Under the pieces are notes generated by a model, which saw only the letters and a list, made by a program, of their open reading frames with translations, was not told the DNA's origin and did not search any database. The position numbers were made by a program, and so were the translations under genes. A stretch of 64,000 nucleotides of DNA from Olsenella sp. An285 (lineage in GTDB: Bacteria > Actinomycetota > Coriobacteriia > Coriobacteriales > Atopobiaceae), in assembly GCF_002159625.1 (NCBI RefSeq), contig NZ_NFIZ01000011.1:26381-90380 (forward strand), given 5' to 3'. This document shows, in pieces, positions 8,254 through 18,877 of this stretch (position 1 is the first letter of the stretch; the number at the start of each line of letters is the position of its first letter).

Positions 8254-9513
8254 GTGGAACCGAAGAAGGACTACTACGAGGTGCTCGAGGTACCTCGTGA
8301 CGCAGACGCGAAGACCATCAAGCGCGCGTTTCTCAAGAAGGCGCGCACGCTGCACCCGGACGTCAACAAGGCCCCGGACGCGGAGGAGCGCTTCAAGGAG
8401 GTCAACGAGGCCTACGCCGTCCTCTCGGACGACCAGAAGCGCGCCAACTACGACCGCTACGGCGACCCCAACGGCCCCATGGGCTTTGGCTCGGACTACG
8501 TCGACGTGTCCGACATCTTTGGCGGGAGCGGCTTCGGCTTCGGGGACATCTTCGACTCCTTCTTCGGCGGTGGGTCCCGGGGCGCGGGCGGAGCCGCGGC
8601 GCGCACGCGCGGCCGCGACATGGGAATCCGCCTCACCATCACCCTCGAGGAGGCCGCGGCCGGCTGCAAGAAGACCGTCGCCTACACGCGCCTCGCCCCG
8701 TGCGAGGACTGCGGCGGCACCGGCGCCGCCGAGGGCGGCCACATGCACACCTGCGAGCGCTGTCACGGGACCGGGCGCGTGGTGGAGGTGCAGCGCACCA
8801 TCTTCGGCCAGATGCAGACCCAGACCACCTGCCCCGCCTGCCACGGCCAGGGTCAGGTCATAGACCACCCCTGCGAGACCTGCGAGGGCCAGGGCCGCGC
8901 CCCCTCGCGCGAGAAGGTCGAGGTCCAGGTGCCCGCGGGCGTCCACTCGGGCCAGACCATCACCGTCGACGGCAAGGGCGAGGCCGGCGTGCGCGGCGAC
9001 GCCTCCGGAAACCTCGTCGTGAGCGTGGAGGTCGCCGAGTCCGAGCGCTTCGAGCGGCGCGGGGACGACCTCTACTGCACCGTGCAGGTGGACTCCCTCC
9101 AGGCCATTCTCGGCACGTCCGTCACCATCGACGGCATCATGGAGGGCGAGCGCGTGACCGTGGAGGTCCCGGCCGGCTGCCAGTTTGGCCAGCAGGTCGT
9201 GGTGGAGCGCAAGGGCATGCCGCGCATGGGCATGATCGCGCGCGGCAACCTCGTGGCGGTGGTCCAGGTGGTGACCCCGCGCGACCTCACCAAGAAGCAG
9301 CTGCTGGACGTGGCGGCCATCGTGGCCGAGCGCTCCCTCGACGATACCGGCGCCGCTGACGAGAAGGGCGCGAGGGCCGATAAGAACGCCGGCAGGCGCG
9401 CCGACAGGGCCGCCGAGCCCGAGGGCTTCTCCGCGGCGGCGGAGAACGCGGCCGAGCACTTTGCCAAGGAGCGCTGGCACGCGCCCAAGAACCCGTTCAG
9501 GAGCCGCAAGTGA
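8254..9513 (+). CDS. dnaJ: Chaperone protein DnaJ
   Basis: Co-chaperone that delivers unfolded clients to DnaK and stimulates its ATPase; about 419 residues. Domains in order: J-domain with HPDVNK, G/F region ([13 protein letters not shown]), four zinc-finger repeats ([32 protein letters not shown]), two C-terminal beta domains, then an extra charged tail of about 65 residues rich in Ala, Lys, Arg and Glu ([20 protein letters not shown]) with no evident fold. A GTG at 8254 is preferred over the ATG at 8248 because GGAG (8243-8246) leaves only one base before the ATG but seven before the GTG. The stop overlaps mtaB as GTGA. dnaK and grpE are not in the window. Confidence 0.93.
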   Translation: MEPKKDYYEVLEVPRDADAKTIKRAFLKKARTLHPDVNKAPDAEERFKEVNEAYAVLSDDQKRANYDRYGDPNGPMGFGSDYVDVSDIFGGSGFGFGDIFDSFFGGGSRGAGGAAARTRGRDMGIRLTITLEEAAAGCKKTVAYTRLAPCEDCGGTGAAEGGHMHTCERCHGTGRVVEVQRTIFGQMQTQTTCPACHGQGQVIDHPCETCEGQGRAPSREKVEVQVPAGVHSGQTITVDGKGEAGVRGDASGNLVVSVEVAESERFERRGDDLYCTVQVDSLQAILGTSVTIDGIMEGERVTVEVPAGCQFGQQVVVERKGMPRMGMIARGNLVAVVQVVTPRDLTKKQLLDVAAIVAERSLDDTGAADEKGARADKNAGRRADRAAEPEGFSAAAENAAEHFAKERWHAPKNPFRSRK

Positions 9514-10793
9514 CGTCGTCCGGGGCGCCCGCCGTCGCCCTCGTCAACCTGGGCTGCCGCGTCAACCGCGTGGAGCTCGACCTCATGGCCTCCGAGCTCG
9601 AGCGCGCCGGCGCGCGCATCGCGCCAGAGGGTGAGGCGGACGTCGTGGTGGTGAACACCTGCGCCGTCACCGGCGAGGCCGAGGCCAAGGCCAGGAAGGC
9701 CGTGCGCCGCGCGGCGTCGCGCCAGGGAAGGCCGCTCGTGGTGGCGACGGGCTGCGTGGCGAGCCTCTTTGCGGACGAGCTCGAGGCGCTGGCGACCAAC
9801 GTCGTGGTGGAGCGCGACAAGTCGCTCGTCGCCGGTCGTGTGATCGAGCACCTGGGCCTCGACTGCGCCCCCGAGCCCGACGCTGCCGGCGCCTGTGCCC
9901 AGACCCCCACGCCCACCGGCCGCACCCGCCCCGGCATCAAGGTCCAGGACGGCTGCGACAACCGCTGCACGTACTGCATCGTGTGGAAGGCGCGCGGGAA
10001 AGCGCGCTCCGTCGCCCCCGCCGAGGTCCTCCGCTCCGTGCGGGAGGCCCAGGCCCGCGGCGCGCGCGAGGTCGTGCTCACGGGCATCAACCTGGGCTGC
10101 TACCGCGCCGAGAGCGAGGGCGGGCGCGAGATGGGCCTGCCCGGTCTCCTTGACTACCTGCTTGAGCGCACGGACGTGGAGCGCATCCGGCTCTCGTCCA
10201 TCGAGCCTCCCGACGCTACGCCCGAGCTCTGCGCCGTCATGGCGCGCGCTGGCGAGCGCGTGGCGCCCTTCCTGCACGTGTGCCTTCAGTCCGGCTGCGA
10301 CGAGACCCTGCGCCGCATGGCGCGCGTCTACCGCACGGACCTCTTCCGCCGCGTGGTGGAGACCGCGCGCGAGGCGGTGCCCGGGCTCGCCCTGGGGACC
10401 GACCTCATCGTGGGCTTCCCCGGCGAGACGGACGAGGAGTTCGAGGCGTCGCTCGCGTTCTGCCGCGAGATGCGCTTTGCCAAGACGCACGTCTTCCGCT
10501 ACTCGCGCCGGCCCGGGACGCCCGCCGCCGCCATGCCCGGACAGGTCGACCCGCGCGTTATGGCCGAGCGCAGCCGCCGCGCCCGCGAGCTCGCGGACGA
10601 GATGCGCCTCTCCGAGGCCCGAGGCCTCGTGGGCGCCCGGGACCTCGTGCTGGTGCAGTATCCGGGGCGCGGCGTCTCGGGCGGCCTCTTCGACGTGCTC
10701 GTGGACCCGGCGCTGCCGCTCGACTCGCTCGTGCGGGTGCGTCTTGCCTCCGTGCGCGACGATGCCACCCTCGTGGGCGAGGCGCTCGCGTAG
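9510..10793 (+). CDS. mtaB: tRNA t6A37 methylthiotransferase MtaB
   Basis: Radical SAM enzyme that adds a methylthio group to threonylcarbamoyl-adenosine at position 37 of tRNA. About 427 residues. N-terminal UPF0004 domain with cluster cysteines in LGCRVN, NTCAVT and TGCVAS. The radical-SAM motif CDNRCTYC has cysteines near 149, 153 and 156, and [12 protein letters not shown] and a C-terminal TRAM-like region follow. It is assigned to MtaB rather than MiaB or RimO because those are separate genes here and the NLGCRVN opening is MtaB-like. A GTG start overlaps the dnaJ stop by four bases. Confidence 0.9.
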   Translation: MTSSGAPAVALVNLGCRVNRVELDLMASELERAGARIAPEGEADVVVVNTCAVTGEAEAKARKAVRRAASRQGRPLVVATGCVASLFADELEALATNVVVERDKSLVAGRVIEHLGLDCAPEPDAAGACAQTPTPTGRTRPGIKVQDGCDNRCTYCIVWKARGKARSVAPAEVLRSVREAQARGAREVVLTGINLGCYRAESEGGREMGLPGLLDYLLERTDVERIRLSSIEPPDATPELCAVMARAGERVAPFLHVCLQSGCDETLRRMARVYRTDLFRRVVETAREAVPGLALGTDLIVGFPGETDEEFEASLAFCREMRFAKTHVFRYSRRPGTPAAAMPGQVDPRVMAERSRRARELADEMRLSEARGLVGARDLVLVQYPGRGVSGGLFDVLVDPALPLDSLVRVRLASVRDDATLVGEALA

Positions 10794-10906
10794 CGCGGCT
10801 CTTCTCGCCATGCGGGTTCGGGGCGCCGCGCCCACGCAAGCGCGCCCGGCCCGCGCGCATGCGTTTCGGGTATCATCGGGGTAGACGCACCCGTCCCAGG
10901 AGGAGC

Positions 10907-11905
10907 ATGGAGCCCACGCAGGTCAGACTCACCATCCCGGACTCGGTCGACCCCACGGCCCTCATGGGCCCGGCCGACTCCGTCCTGCGCCGCGTCGAGG
11001 CGAGCTTCGACGCCATGATCTCGGTCCGCGGCAACCAGGTGACGCTCTCCGGCCCGGTGGCGGTGGTGGACCAGCTGACCTCGGTCTTCTCCCGTCTCAT
11101 CCGCCTGGTGGAGGCGGGCGAGGCACCCACCCCGGACGACGTGGACCTCGTGATCGACCAGGTTCGCCACGGGGCGGAGCGCGTGGACCTCTCGGGTGAC
11201 GACATCCTGCTCACGTATCGCGGGCGCGCCATCCGCCCCAAGACGGCCGGGCAGAAGCGCTACGTGCAGTCCATCCGCTCCAACACCATCACCTTCGGCA
11301 TCGGCCCCGCCGGCACCGGCAAGACCTACCTCGCCATGGCCATGGCCGTGGCCGCGCTCAAGCGCCGCGAGGTGGGCCGCATCGTGCTCACCCGCCCCGT
11401 GGTTGAGGCGGGGGAGTCCCTGGGCTACCTCCCCGGCACGCTGGAGGAGAAGCTCGACCCGTATGTGCGCCCGCTCTACGACGCGCTCTTCGACATGACC
11501 GACATCGGCAAGGGCAACGCCCTCATCGAGGACGGCGTTATCGAGATCGCGCCCCTCGCCTTCATGCGCGGGCGCACCTTCAACAACGCGTTCGTCATCC
11601 TGGACGAGGCGCAGAACACCACGCCCGAGCAGATGAAGATGTTCCTCACGCGCCTGGGCTTCTCGTCAAAGTTCGTGGTAACGGGCGACGCCTCGCAGCG
11701 CGACGTCACCGGCGTCGGCGGCCTCGAGTCCGCCCGCCGCGTGCTCGAGGGCATCGACGACGTCTCCTTCGTCGACCTGGACAGGAACGACATCGTCCGC
11801 CACACGCTTGTGGCGCGCATCGTGGACGCCTATGCCGCGGACGCCGCCGCGCGCGGGGGCGACGGGGAAGGCCGCCAGAAGAAGGAGGCAGGCCATGAGC
11901 GATGA
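10907..11905 (+). CDS. phoH: PhoH-like ATPase
   Basis: Cytosolic PhoH/YbeZ-family ATPase of about 332 residues, linked to RNA metabolism and ribosome function with YbeY. An N-terminal KH-like region precedes the Walker A GPAGTGKT near residue 131. The strand LTRPVVEAGESLGYLPG is strongly conserved in the family, as are the Walker B VILDEAQN and TGDASQRD. The ATG at 10907 has AGGAGG immediately upstream. A -10-like TATCAT is at 10871. The gene overlaps ybeY by 11 bases, the usual pairing. The C-terminal tail is a low-complexity Gly/Lys/Glu stretch. Confidence 0.94.
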   Translation: MEPTQVRLTIPDSVDPTALMGPADSVLRRVEASFDAMISVRGNQVTLSGPVAVVDQLTSVFSRLIRLVEAGEAPTPDDVDLVIDQVRHGAERVDLSGDDILLTYRGRAIRPKTAGQKRYVQSIRSNTITFGIGPAGTGKTYLAMAMAVAALKRREVGRIVLTRPVVEAGESLGYLPGTLEEKLDPYVRPLYDALFDMTDIGKGNALIEDGVIEIAPLAFMRGRTFNNAFVILDEAQNTTPEQMKMFLTRLGFSSKFVVTGDASQRDVTGVGGLESARRVLEGIDDVSFVDLDRNDIVRHTLVARIVDAYAADAAARGGDGEGRQKKEAGHER

Positions 11906-12422
11906 TCGGCCCATGTCCAACGACTACGACCTCTCGGCCGAGGGCGGCATCGTCGCCCCCATCTCCGAGGAGGAGCTCTTCTCCGACTGCGACGTGGTCC
12001 TCGAGCACGAGGGCGTGACGCGTCCGTGCATGGTCTCCGTCTCCCTGGTGGGCGAGGGGCGCATGCGCGAGATCAACCTCGAGTGGCGCGGCGTCGACCG
12101 CGCGACGGACGTGATCAGCCTCGAGTGCGAGCGCCCGGACGACCCCTCGCTCGCGCCGGGCGAGCCCTGCGAGCTCGGCGACATCGTGCTCGCTCCCTCC
12201 TACATCGCACGCCAGTCGGCTTCCTTCGGCACCACCGAGGCAGACGAGTTCCGCCTGCTGCTCGTGCACGGCCTGCTCCACCTCCTGGGCCACGACCACC
12301 TGGACGAGGCCGAGGCCGAGGCCATGGAGGCCCGCGAGGAGGAGCTCCTCGCGCTCCTGCCGTGCGACGAGCCCATCACGCACGTGACCCTCACGCGGCA
12401 CAGGGAGGGGGTCGACGAGTGA
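11895..12422 (+). CDS. ybeY: Endoribonuclease/rRNA maturation factor YbeY
   Basis: Zinc-dependent single-strand endoribonuclease for 16S rRNA 3' maturation and ribosome quality control; about 175 residues. The three-histidine zinc motif HGLLHLLGHDH is near residues 124-134, and the substrate-side motif REINLEWRGVDRATDV precedes it. The ATG at 11895 follows AGGAGG with good spacing; an in-frame extension upstream lies inside phoH and is not needed. A four-base GTGA overlap follows to dgkA. Confidence 0.94.
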   Translation: MSDDRPMSNDYDLSAEGGIVAPISEEELFSDCDVVLEHEGVTRPCMVSVSLVGEGRMREINLEWRGVDRATDVISLECERPDDPSLAPGEPCELGDIVLAPSYIARQSASFGTTEADEFRLLLVHGLLHLLGHDHLDEAEAEAMEAREEELLALLPCDEPITHVTLTRHREGVDE

Positions 12423-12793
12423 TCCCCGGGTCAAAGAGCGACCACCCCGGCTTTCGCAAGAGCTTTCTCTTTGCGATCCAGGGCTTCCGCACCGCCGTCA
12501 CGACCGAGCGCAACATCAAGGTCATGCTGGCGGTGGGGGCCCTCGCGGTCGCGGCGGGCGTCGTCGTGGGGCTCGACCCCCTGAGCTGGGCCGTCGTCCT
12601 TCTCTGCTGTGCCGTGGTCATCATGGCCGAGCTCTTCAACACCGCCGTCGAGACGGTCGTTGACCTCGTCTCCCCCGAGTTCCACCCGCTCGCCGGGCGC
12701 GCCAAGGACATCGCAGCCGCCGCGGTGTGGTTCCTCTCGGCCGTCGTGGCCGTGGTGGGGCTCATCGTCTTTGCCAACGCCATCCTCAACTAG
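12419..12793 (+). CDS. dgkA: Undecaprenol/diacylglycerol kinase family protein
   Basis: Small membrane kinase of the Gram-positive DgkA type, which phosphorylates undecaprenol for cell-wall lipid carrier recycling. About 124 residues with three predicted membrane helices. The catalytic stretch MAELFNTAVETVVDLV, followed by HPLAGRAKDIAAAAV, matches the family. A GTG start overlaps the ybeY stop; AGGGAGGGGG upstream serves as ribosome binding site. Placement between ybeY and era is the usual Gram-positive order. Confidence 0.9.
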   Translation: MIPGSKSDHPGFRKSFLFAIQGFRTAVTTERNIKVMLAVGALAVAAGVVVGLDPLSWAVVLLCCAVVIMAELFNTAVETVVDLVSPEFHPLAGRAKDIAAAAVWFLSAVVAVVGLIVFANAILN

Positions 12794-12819
12794 CCGGGGC
12801 GCCGCCCCAGGGAGGTCCC

Positions 12820-13779
12820 ATGCCCAACAAGAACGCTGCCGATAAGAACCGTGCCGACAAGAACGTGGGCGCAGAGAGGGACGAGCCGTTCCGGAGCGGC
12901 TTCGTTGCCCTGGTGGGCCGCCCCAACGCCGGCAAGTCCACGCTGCTCAACGCCTGCATGGGCGAGAAGGTCGCCATCACGAGCCCCGTGGCGCAGACCA
13001 CGCGCCGCCGCATGCGCGCCGTCATCAACACGCCCACGAGCCAGCTCGTGATCATCGACACCCCGGGCCTGCACAAGCCCAAGGACGCCCTGGGCTCCGA
13101 GCTCAACAAGGCCGCGCTCGCCGAGCTGGCCGACGCCGACGTCGTGGCCTTCCTCGTGGACGCCACCAAGCCCGTCGGGCGCGGGGACGAGTGGGTGGCG
13201 CGCCACGTGGACTCGGCGGACGCGGACTACAAGCTGCTCGTGCTCACCAAGGCCGACATCGCCGGCCCGGAGCAGGTGGCGTCGCAGCTCGAGGCCGCCC
13301 GCGCCCTCTGCCGCTTTGACGACGAGCTCGTGGTCTCCGCCACGGAGGACTTCAACGTGGACGCCTTCGTGCGCCTGGTATCCGAGCACCTCCCCGAGGG
13401 CCCGCGGTGGTTCCCCGAGGGCATGGACGTGGACGCCACGCCCGAGGACCTCGTGGCCGAGTTCGTGCGCGAGAAGCTCTTCCTGCACCTTCGCCAGGAG
13501 CTCCCGCACTCGGTGGGCGTCCTCTGCGACGAGATCGACTACGCCGACGACGGCCATGCCTCGATCGCGGCCACGATTCTCGTTGAGCGCGGCGGCCAGA
13601 AGGGCATCGTGCTGGGGCGCGGCGGCCAGATGATCAAGCGCGTGGGCATCGAGGCCAGGTGCGACATCGAGCGCCTCCTCGGCTGCAAGGTCTACCTCGA
13701 CCTCACGGTGCGCGTGGCGCCGCAGTGGCGCCGCGACGAGCGCGAGATCCGCCGTCTGGGCTACGGCCTCGAGGAGTAG
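12820..13779 (+). CDS. era: GTPase Era
   Basis: Essential GTPase that binds 16S rRNA during 30S assembly. About 319 residues: an Ala/Lys/Asn-rich N-terminal extension (PNKNAADKNRADKN) not found in E. coli Era, G1 GRPNAGKS near residue 34, G3 DTPG, G4 TKAD, and a C-terminal KH domain with GQKGIVLGRGGQMIK and LGCKVYLDLTVRV. Start ATG follows GGAGG. The P-loop is followed by CMGEKVAI; its GGCGAGAAG is one of the recurring 9-mers, here in a conserved position. Confidence 0.95.
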   Translation: MPNKNAADKNRADKNVGAERDEPFRSGFVALVGRPNAGKSTLLNACMGEKVAITSPVAQTTRRRMRAVINTPTSQLVIIDTPGLHKPKDALGSELNKAALAELADADVVAFLVDATKPVGRGDEWVARHVDSADADYKLLVLTKADIAGPEQVASQLEAARALCRFDDELVVSATEDFNVDAFVRLVSEHLPEGPRWFPEGMDVDATPEDLVAEFVREKLFLHLRQELPHSVGVLCDEIDYADDGHASIAATILVERGGQKGIVLGRGGQMIKRVGIEARCDIERLLGCKVYLDLTVRVAPQWRRDEREIRRLGYGLEE

Positions 13780-13781
13780 CC

Positions 13782-14537
13782 GTGGCCGGCGGGAGGCGCA
13801 CGTATCGCACGCGGGCGATCGTCCTCGACCGCACCAAGCTGGGCGAGACCGACCTCATCCTCACATTGCTCGCCGCCGATGGGCGCCAGCTGCGCGCCGT
13901 GGCCAAGGGTGCGCGCAAGCCCGGGGGGCGCCTTGCCGCGCGCGTCGAGCTCTTCTCCGAGACGGACTTCCTCCTGGCAAAGGGCCGCTCGCTCGACGTG
14001 GTGTCCGAGGCCTCCCTCGTGGAGCCTCACGCCGCGCTGCGCGGAGACTTCGAGCGCGTGGCGGCAGCGAGCGCCGTGGCCGAGGTCGCGCGCCTCACCT
14101 GCTACGAGGACGCGCCCGACGGCTACCTGGCGCCCATCTGCTCGCGGGCGCTCGCCGCCTGCGAGGAGGCCGCTGACCGCGCGCACCTCGACCTCGTGGC
14201 CGCGGCCTTTGCCTGGAAGGTCCTGGCTCATGGCGGGTGGCGGCCGGAGCTCGAGGCGTGCTGCGCCTGCGGGGACGCGGACGTGACGTTCTTCTCGCCC
14301 CTGGCGGGCGGCATGCTGTGCGAGAGCTGCGCCCACGAGGTGGCGGGAGCCGAGCGCGTCTCCGCGAGCGGGCTCTCGTGGCTGAGGGCGCTCCTGGCGC
14401 TCACGTTCGACGAGCTCCTCGCCGCGCCGGTGGACGCCGAGACGGCAGTGTGGCTGCTCGGTCGCTCCCACACCTGGGCGGCCACTCACCTCGACGCCCG
14501 TCTGCGCGCCATGGAGTTCTACCTCGGCGCGCTGTGA
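13782..14537 (+). CDS. recO: DNA repair protein RecO
   Basis: RecFOR recombination mediator that loads RecA on SSB-coated DNA. About 251 residues: N-terminal OB fold (TRAIVLDRTKLGETDLIL), a helical domain, and a zinc finger with Cys pairs near 159/162 and 179/182. A GTG at 13782 lies two bases after the era stop, with GAGGAG upstream. The frame extends further upstream inside era but without conserved sequence. A dyad repeat follows. Confidence 0.92.
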   Translation: MAGGRRTYRTRAIVLDRTKLGETDLILTLLAADGRQLRAVAKGARKPGGRLAARVELFSETDFLLAKGRSLDVVSEASLVEPHAALRGDFERVAAASAVAEVARLTCYEDAPDGYLAPICSRALAACEEAADRAHLDLVAAAFAWKVLAHGGWRPELEACCACGDADVTFFSPLAGGMLCESCAHEVAGAERVSASGLSWLRALLALTFDELLAAPVDAETAVWLLGRSHTWAATHLDARLRAMEFYLGAL

Positions 14538-14557
14538 CGCCGGCGCCCTTCCGCGGT

Positions 14558-14696
14558 GAACTTTGACTTTTCTGTACACTGCGGGCCGCTCCCACCGGCT
14601 GAGAAGAGCTTGTGTCCCGATGACCTGCGCAAACGTGAGTCCTTCTTGACGACGGCGCGCCGAGCGCCGTCCCAGTGTACAGAAAACTCGGAGTTC
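14558..14696. repeat. Long intergenic dyad, family 4 (TTTTCTGTACACTG)
   Basis: Perfect 14-bp inverted arms TTTTCTGTACACTG (14568-14581) and CAGTGTACAGAAAA (14673-14686). They are extended by a second matching block GAACT (14558) / AGTTC (14692) after a five-base mismatch on each side. Inside is a small hairpin GACGGCGC/GCGCCGTC (14650-14670). The 139-bp size is close to that of family 1. Only one copy is present in this window. Confidence 0.85.
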
Positions 14697-14777
14697 CCTC
14701 CGCCCGGGCGCCCCGCCGCGCGGAGTTGCGGCATAATGGGCGGCCGTGCCCTGCCGCCCGCGAGAGGGGAGTGCCCC

Positions 14778-15497
14778 ATGCCAGACAAGCCGCTGATCGG
14801 CTGCGTGCCGCTCGTCGACTACGCGCGCGAGAGCCTGTGGATGCTGCCGGGCTACTTCGACGCCGTGACGGAGGCCGGAGGCGTGCCCGTGATGCTGCCG
14901 CTCACGAGCGACCCCGCCGCGATCTCGCAGCTCGTCGGCACGCTCGACGGGCTCGTCGTGACCGGTGGCCAGGACGTCGACCCTGCCGCATACGACGTTG
15001 ACGACCCAGCCGCCGCGGCCCTTTGCGGCGAGCTCTGCCGCGAGCGCGACGCCATGGAGGCGCTGCTCGTCCCGGCGGCACTTGAGCGCGACCTGCCGCT
15101 CCTCGGCATCTGCCGCGGCCTGCAGGCGCTCAACGTCGTCCTGGGCGGCACGCTCTGGCAGGACCTCCCCAGGCAGCTGGCCTCGGAGGTCGAGCACCAC
15201 GGGAAGGCGCCCTACGAGAACCCCGTCCACGAGGTCGACGTGCTCCCGGGAACGCCGCTCGCCGCCTGCGTGGGCGCCGGCGCGCTGCCCGTCAACAGCT
15301 TCCACCACCAGGCCCTGCGCGACGTGGCGCCCGGCCTCGAGGTCATGGCGACGGCACCGGACGGCGTGGTCGAGGCCGTGTGGCGCCCGGCATCGCGCTT
15401 CTGCTGGGCGGTCCAGTGGCACCCCGAGTTCTCGCACGCCGTCGACGAGCCCAGTCGAAAGATCTTCTCGGCCCTCGTGGACGCGGCGCGGGGCTAG
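14778..15497 (+). CDS. Gamma-glutamyl-gamma-aminobutyrate hydrolase family protein (peptidase C26)
   Basis: Class-I glutamine amidotransferase fold hydrolase of about 239 residues, probably cutting gamma-glutamyl amide bonds (PuuD-like). The nucleophile is in GICRGLQALNV near residue 112, and the catalytic His/Glu are in QWHPEF. The earlier VTGGQDVDP and SFHHQA are family signatures. The ATG has GAGGGGAG upstream. It stands alone between two dyad repeats, and no polyamine pathway gene lies nearby, so the substrate is uncertain. Confidence 0.88.
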   Translation: MPDKPLIGCVPLVDYARESLWMLPGYFDAVTEAGGVPVMLPLTSDPAAISQLVGTLDGLVVTGGQDVDPAAYDVDDPAAAALCGELCRERDAMEALLVPAALERDLPLLGICRGLQALNVVLGGTLWQDLPRQLASEVEHHGKAPYENPVHEVDVLPGTPLAACVGAGALPVNSFHHQALRDVAPGLEVMATAPDGVVEAVWRPASRFCWAVQWHPEFSHAVDEPSRKIFSALVDAARG

Positions 15498-15841
15498 GGG
15501 AGTGCCGCCGCACCCGTCCCCTGAGGGTATGCACAGTGCGCATACCGGGTATGTACAGATTCCCAATCCGCCCGTTCTTCTCGGCAGCGCTCTGACCTGC
15601 CTGTTTGCAAGAAGCGACGTGTGGGGTGGTGTACATACCCTAACGAGGTGGTGCGCATACCCTCGCAAGGGACCCGCGCGGGACGTCGCGCCCGCGCCAT
15701 CTCGTGGATTTTCTGCCGAGAAGGACCGGCGCTGCCGCATGTGCTACACTACCGCAGGTCAGTACCCCGTACCTGGAGGCCCGCCAACTGCCTGACGGCC
15801 ATCCCAGTTCGGGGCGAATCTATGTGAAAGGTGGTTTTGAC
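15498..15841. other. 344-bp gap before rpsO
   Basis: It holds family 1 copy B (15524-15662) and the rpsO leader. TACACT at 15745 could be a -10 box, but no good -35 is seen. The ribosome binding site GAAAGGTGG precedes rpsO. Ribosomal protein S15 often represses its own mRNA through leader structure; I did not find a definite match to a known S15 leader. Confidence 0.5.
15524..15662. repeat. Long intergenic dyad, family 1 (GGGTATG), copy B
   Basis: GGGTATG at 15525 and 15547 on the left; CATACCC at 15634 and 15656 on the right. The internal spacing is 22 bp in both arms, exactly as in copy A. The arm-to-arm distance is also similar, while the central sequence differs. Conserved motif spacing with diverged filler implies selection on, or recent spread of, the motif pairs. 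Confidence 0.85.
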
Positions 15842-16120
15842 ATGGCAGTCACCAAGGAGCGCAAGGCCGAGCTCATCGCCCAGTACGGCAAGGACGAGAA
15901 GGACTCCGGCTCCGCCGCCGTTCAGGTTGCCCTCCTCACCGAGAGGATCCGCGGCCTGACCGAGCACATGAAGTCCCACCAGAAGGACTTCCACACCCGC
16001 CGCGGCCTGCTCATGCTCGTCGGCAAGCGTCGTCGCCTGCTCTCCTACATCAAGGGCAACGACATCGAGGCCTACCGTACCCTCATCAAGAGCCTCGGCA
16101 TCCGCGACAACATCCAGTAA
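15842..16120 (+). CDS. rpsO: 30S ribosomal protein S15
   Basis: Primary binding protein of the 16S rRNA central domain; 92 residues. The sequence is typical throughout: [36 protein letters not shown] and [11 protein letters not shown]. It precedes pnp, the widespread rpsO-pnp order, but a terminator-like hairpin separates the two. The ATG at 15842 follows AAAGGTGG. Confidence 0.97.
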   Translation: MAVTKERKAELIAQYGKDEKDSGSAAVQVALLTERIRGLTEHMKSHQKDFHTRRGLLMLVGKRRRLLSYIKGNDIEAYRTLIKSLGIRDNIQ

Positions 16121-16132
16121 GCGGTTCTTCGG

Positions 16133-16161
16133 AGGGGGCGCCCGCGGGTGCCCCCTTCTTT
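16133..16161 (+). terminator. Terminator between rpsO and pnp
   Basis: AGGGGGC (16133-16139) pairs with GCCCCCT (16150-16156), followed by TCTTT. It may attenuate rather than fully stop transcription into pnp. Confidence 0.7.
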
Positions 16162-16255
16162 GGTATGTGCCCGCGGGACGCGGGCGGCGGCGCGGGAGGC
16201 CCGGCCGCCAAGACGGCCCGCCTGCAACGGGGCAGGCGGAGATAAGGGAAAAGAC

Positions 16256-18508
<2,253 letters not shown>

Positions 18509-18536
18509 GGCGTAGCCCCATACTCTGACGCAGCTT

Positions 18537-18568
18537 GGGCCGCTTCCGGAACGCCGGGGGCGGCCCTT
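18537..18568 (+). terminator. pnp: Terminator after pnp
   Basis: GGGCCGC (18537-18543) pairs with GCGGCCC (18560-18566) and TT follows. Its right arm overlaps the left arm of the next palindrome, so the two structures are mutually exclusive. Confidence 0.6.
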
Positions 18569-18600
18569 GACAGTTTGCTCAGGTCAAACTGTCAAGGGCC
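18562..18600. repeat. TTGACAG palindrome, single form
   Basis: Arms GGCCCTTGACAGTTTG (18562-18577) and CAAACTGTCAAGGGCC (18585-18600) around CTCAGGT. The core of about 31 bp recurs, in inverted duplicate, next to the serC stop at 51825-51886, 33 kb away. Confidence 0.9.
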
Positions 18601-18877
18601 AGCCCCGCCGGGCGCCGAATAAGAGCTTCTGCCAACAATCCGCCCGATTCGGGCCGGAGAAGTGGCAGAAGCTCTTTCTCGTTGTGACGGCACGTTGCGC
18701 CCGCGTCGTCCTTCTCGCCCGCACAATTCCTGCGTCGCTCGCGGCGCCGCGTGAAACCATCGTGGAGCGCGTTTTCCGCGGCGCCCTCTCGGGTAGAATG
18801 AACCGGTATGCGAATTGACGCGGCGCAGGCCGCTCACATAGAGAGACGTTCATCTGCACGAAAGGAACCACCAAGGA

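Larger units (their letters stand above)
18509..18877. other. 369-bp gap between pnp and rnj
   Basis: No gene is evident. Contents in order: pnp terminator (18537-18568), TTGACAG palindrome (18562-18600), a 14-bp inverted pair AAGAGCTTCTGCCA / TGGCAGAAGCTCTT (18621-18634 and 18663-18676), a CTTCTCGCC 9-mer at 18711, then the rnj leader, where GTAGAATGAACC near 18793 may hold a -10 box. Confidence 0.6.

Noticed and set aside
15700..15841. Known ribosomal S15 leader structure
   Set aside because: No pseudoknot or hairpin clearly matching a described S15-binding leader could be drawn by eye.
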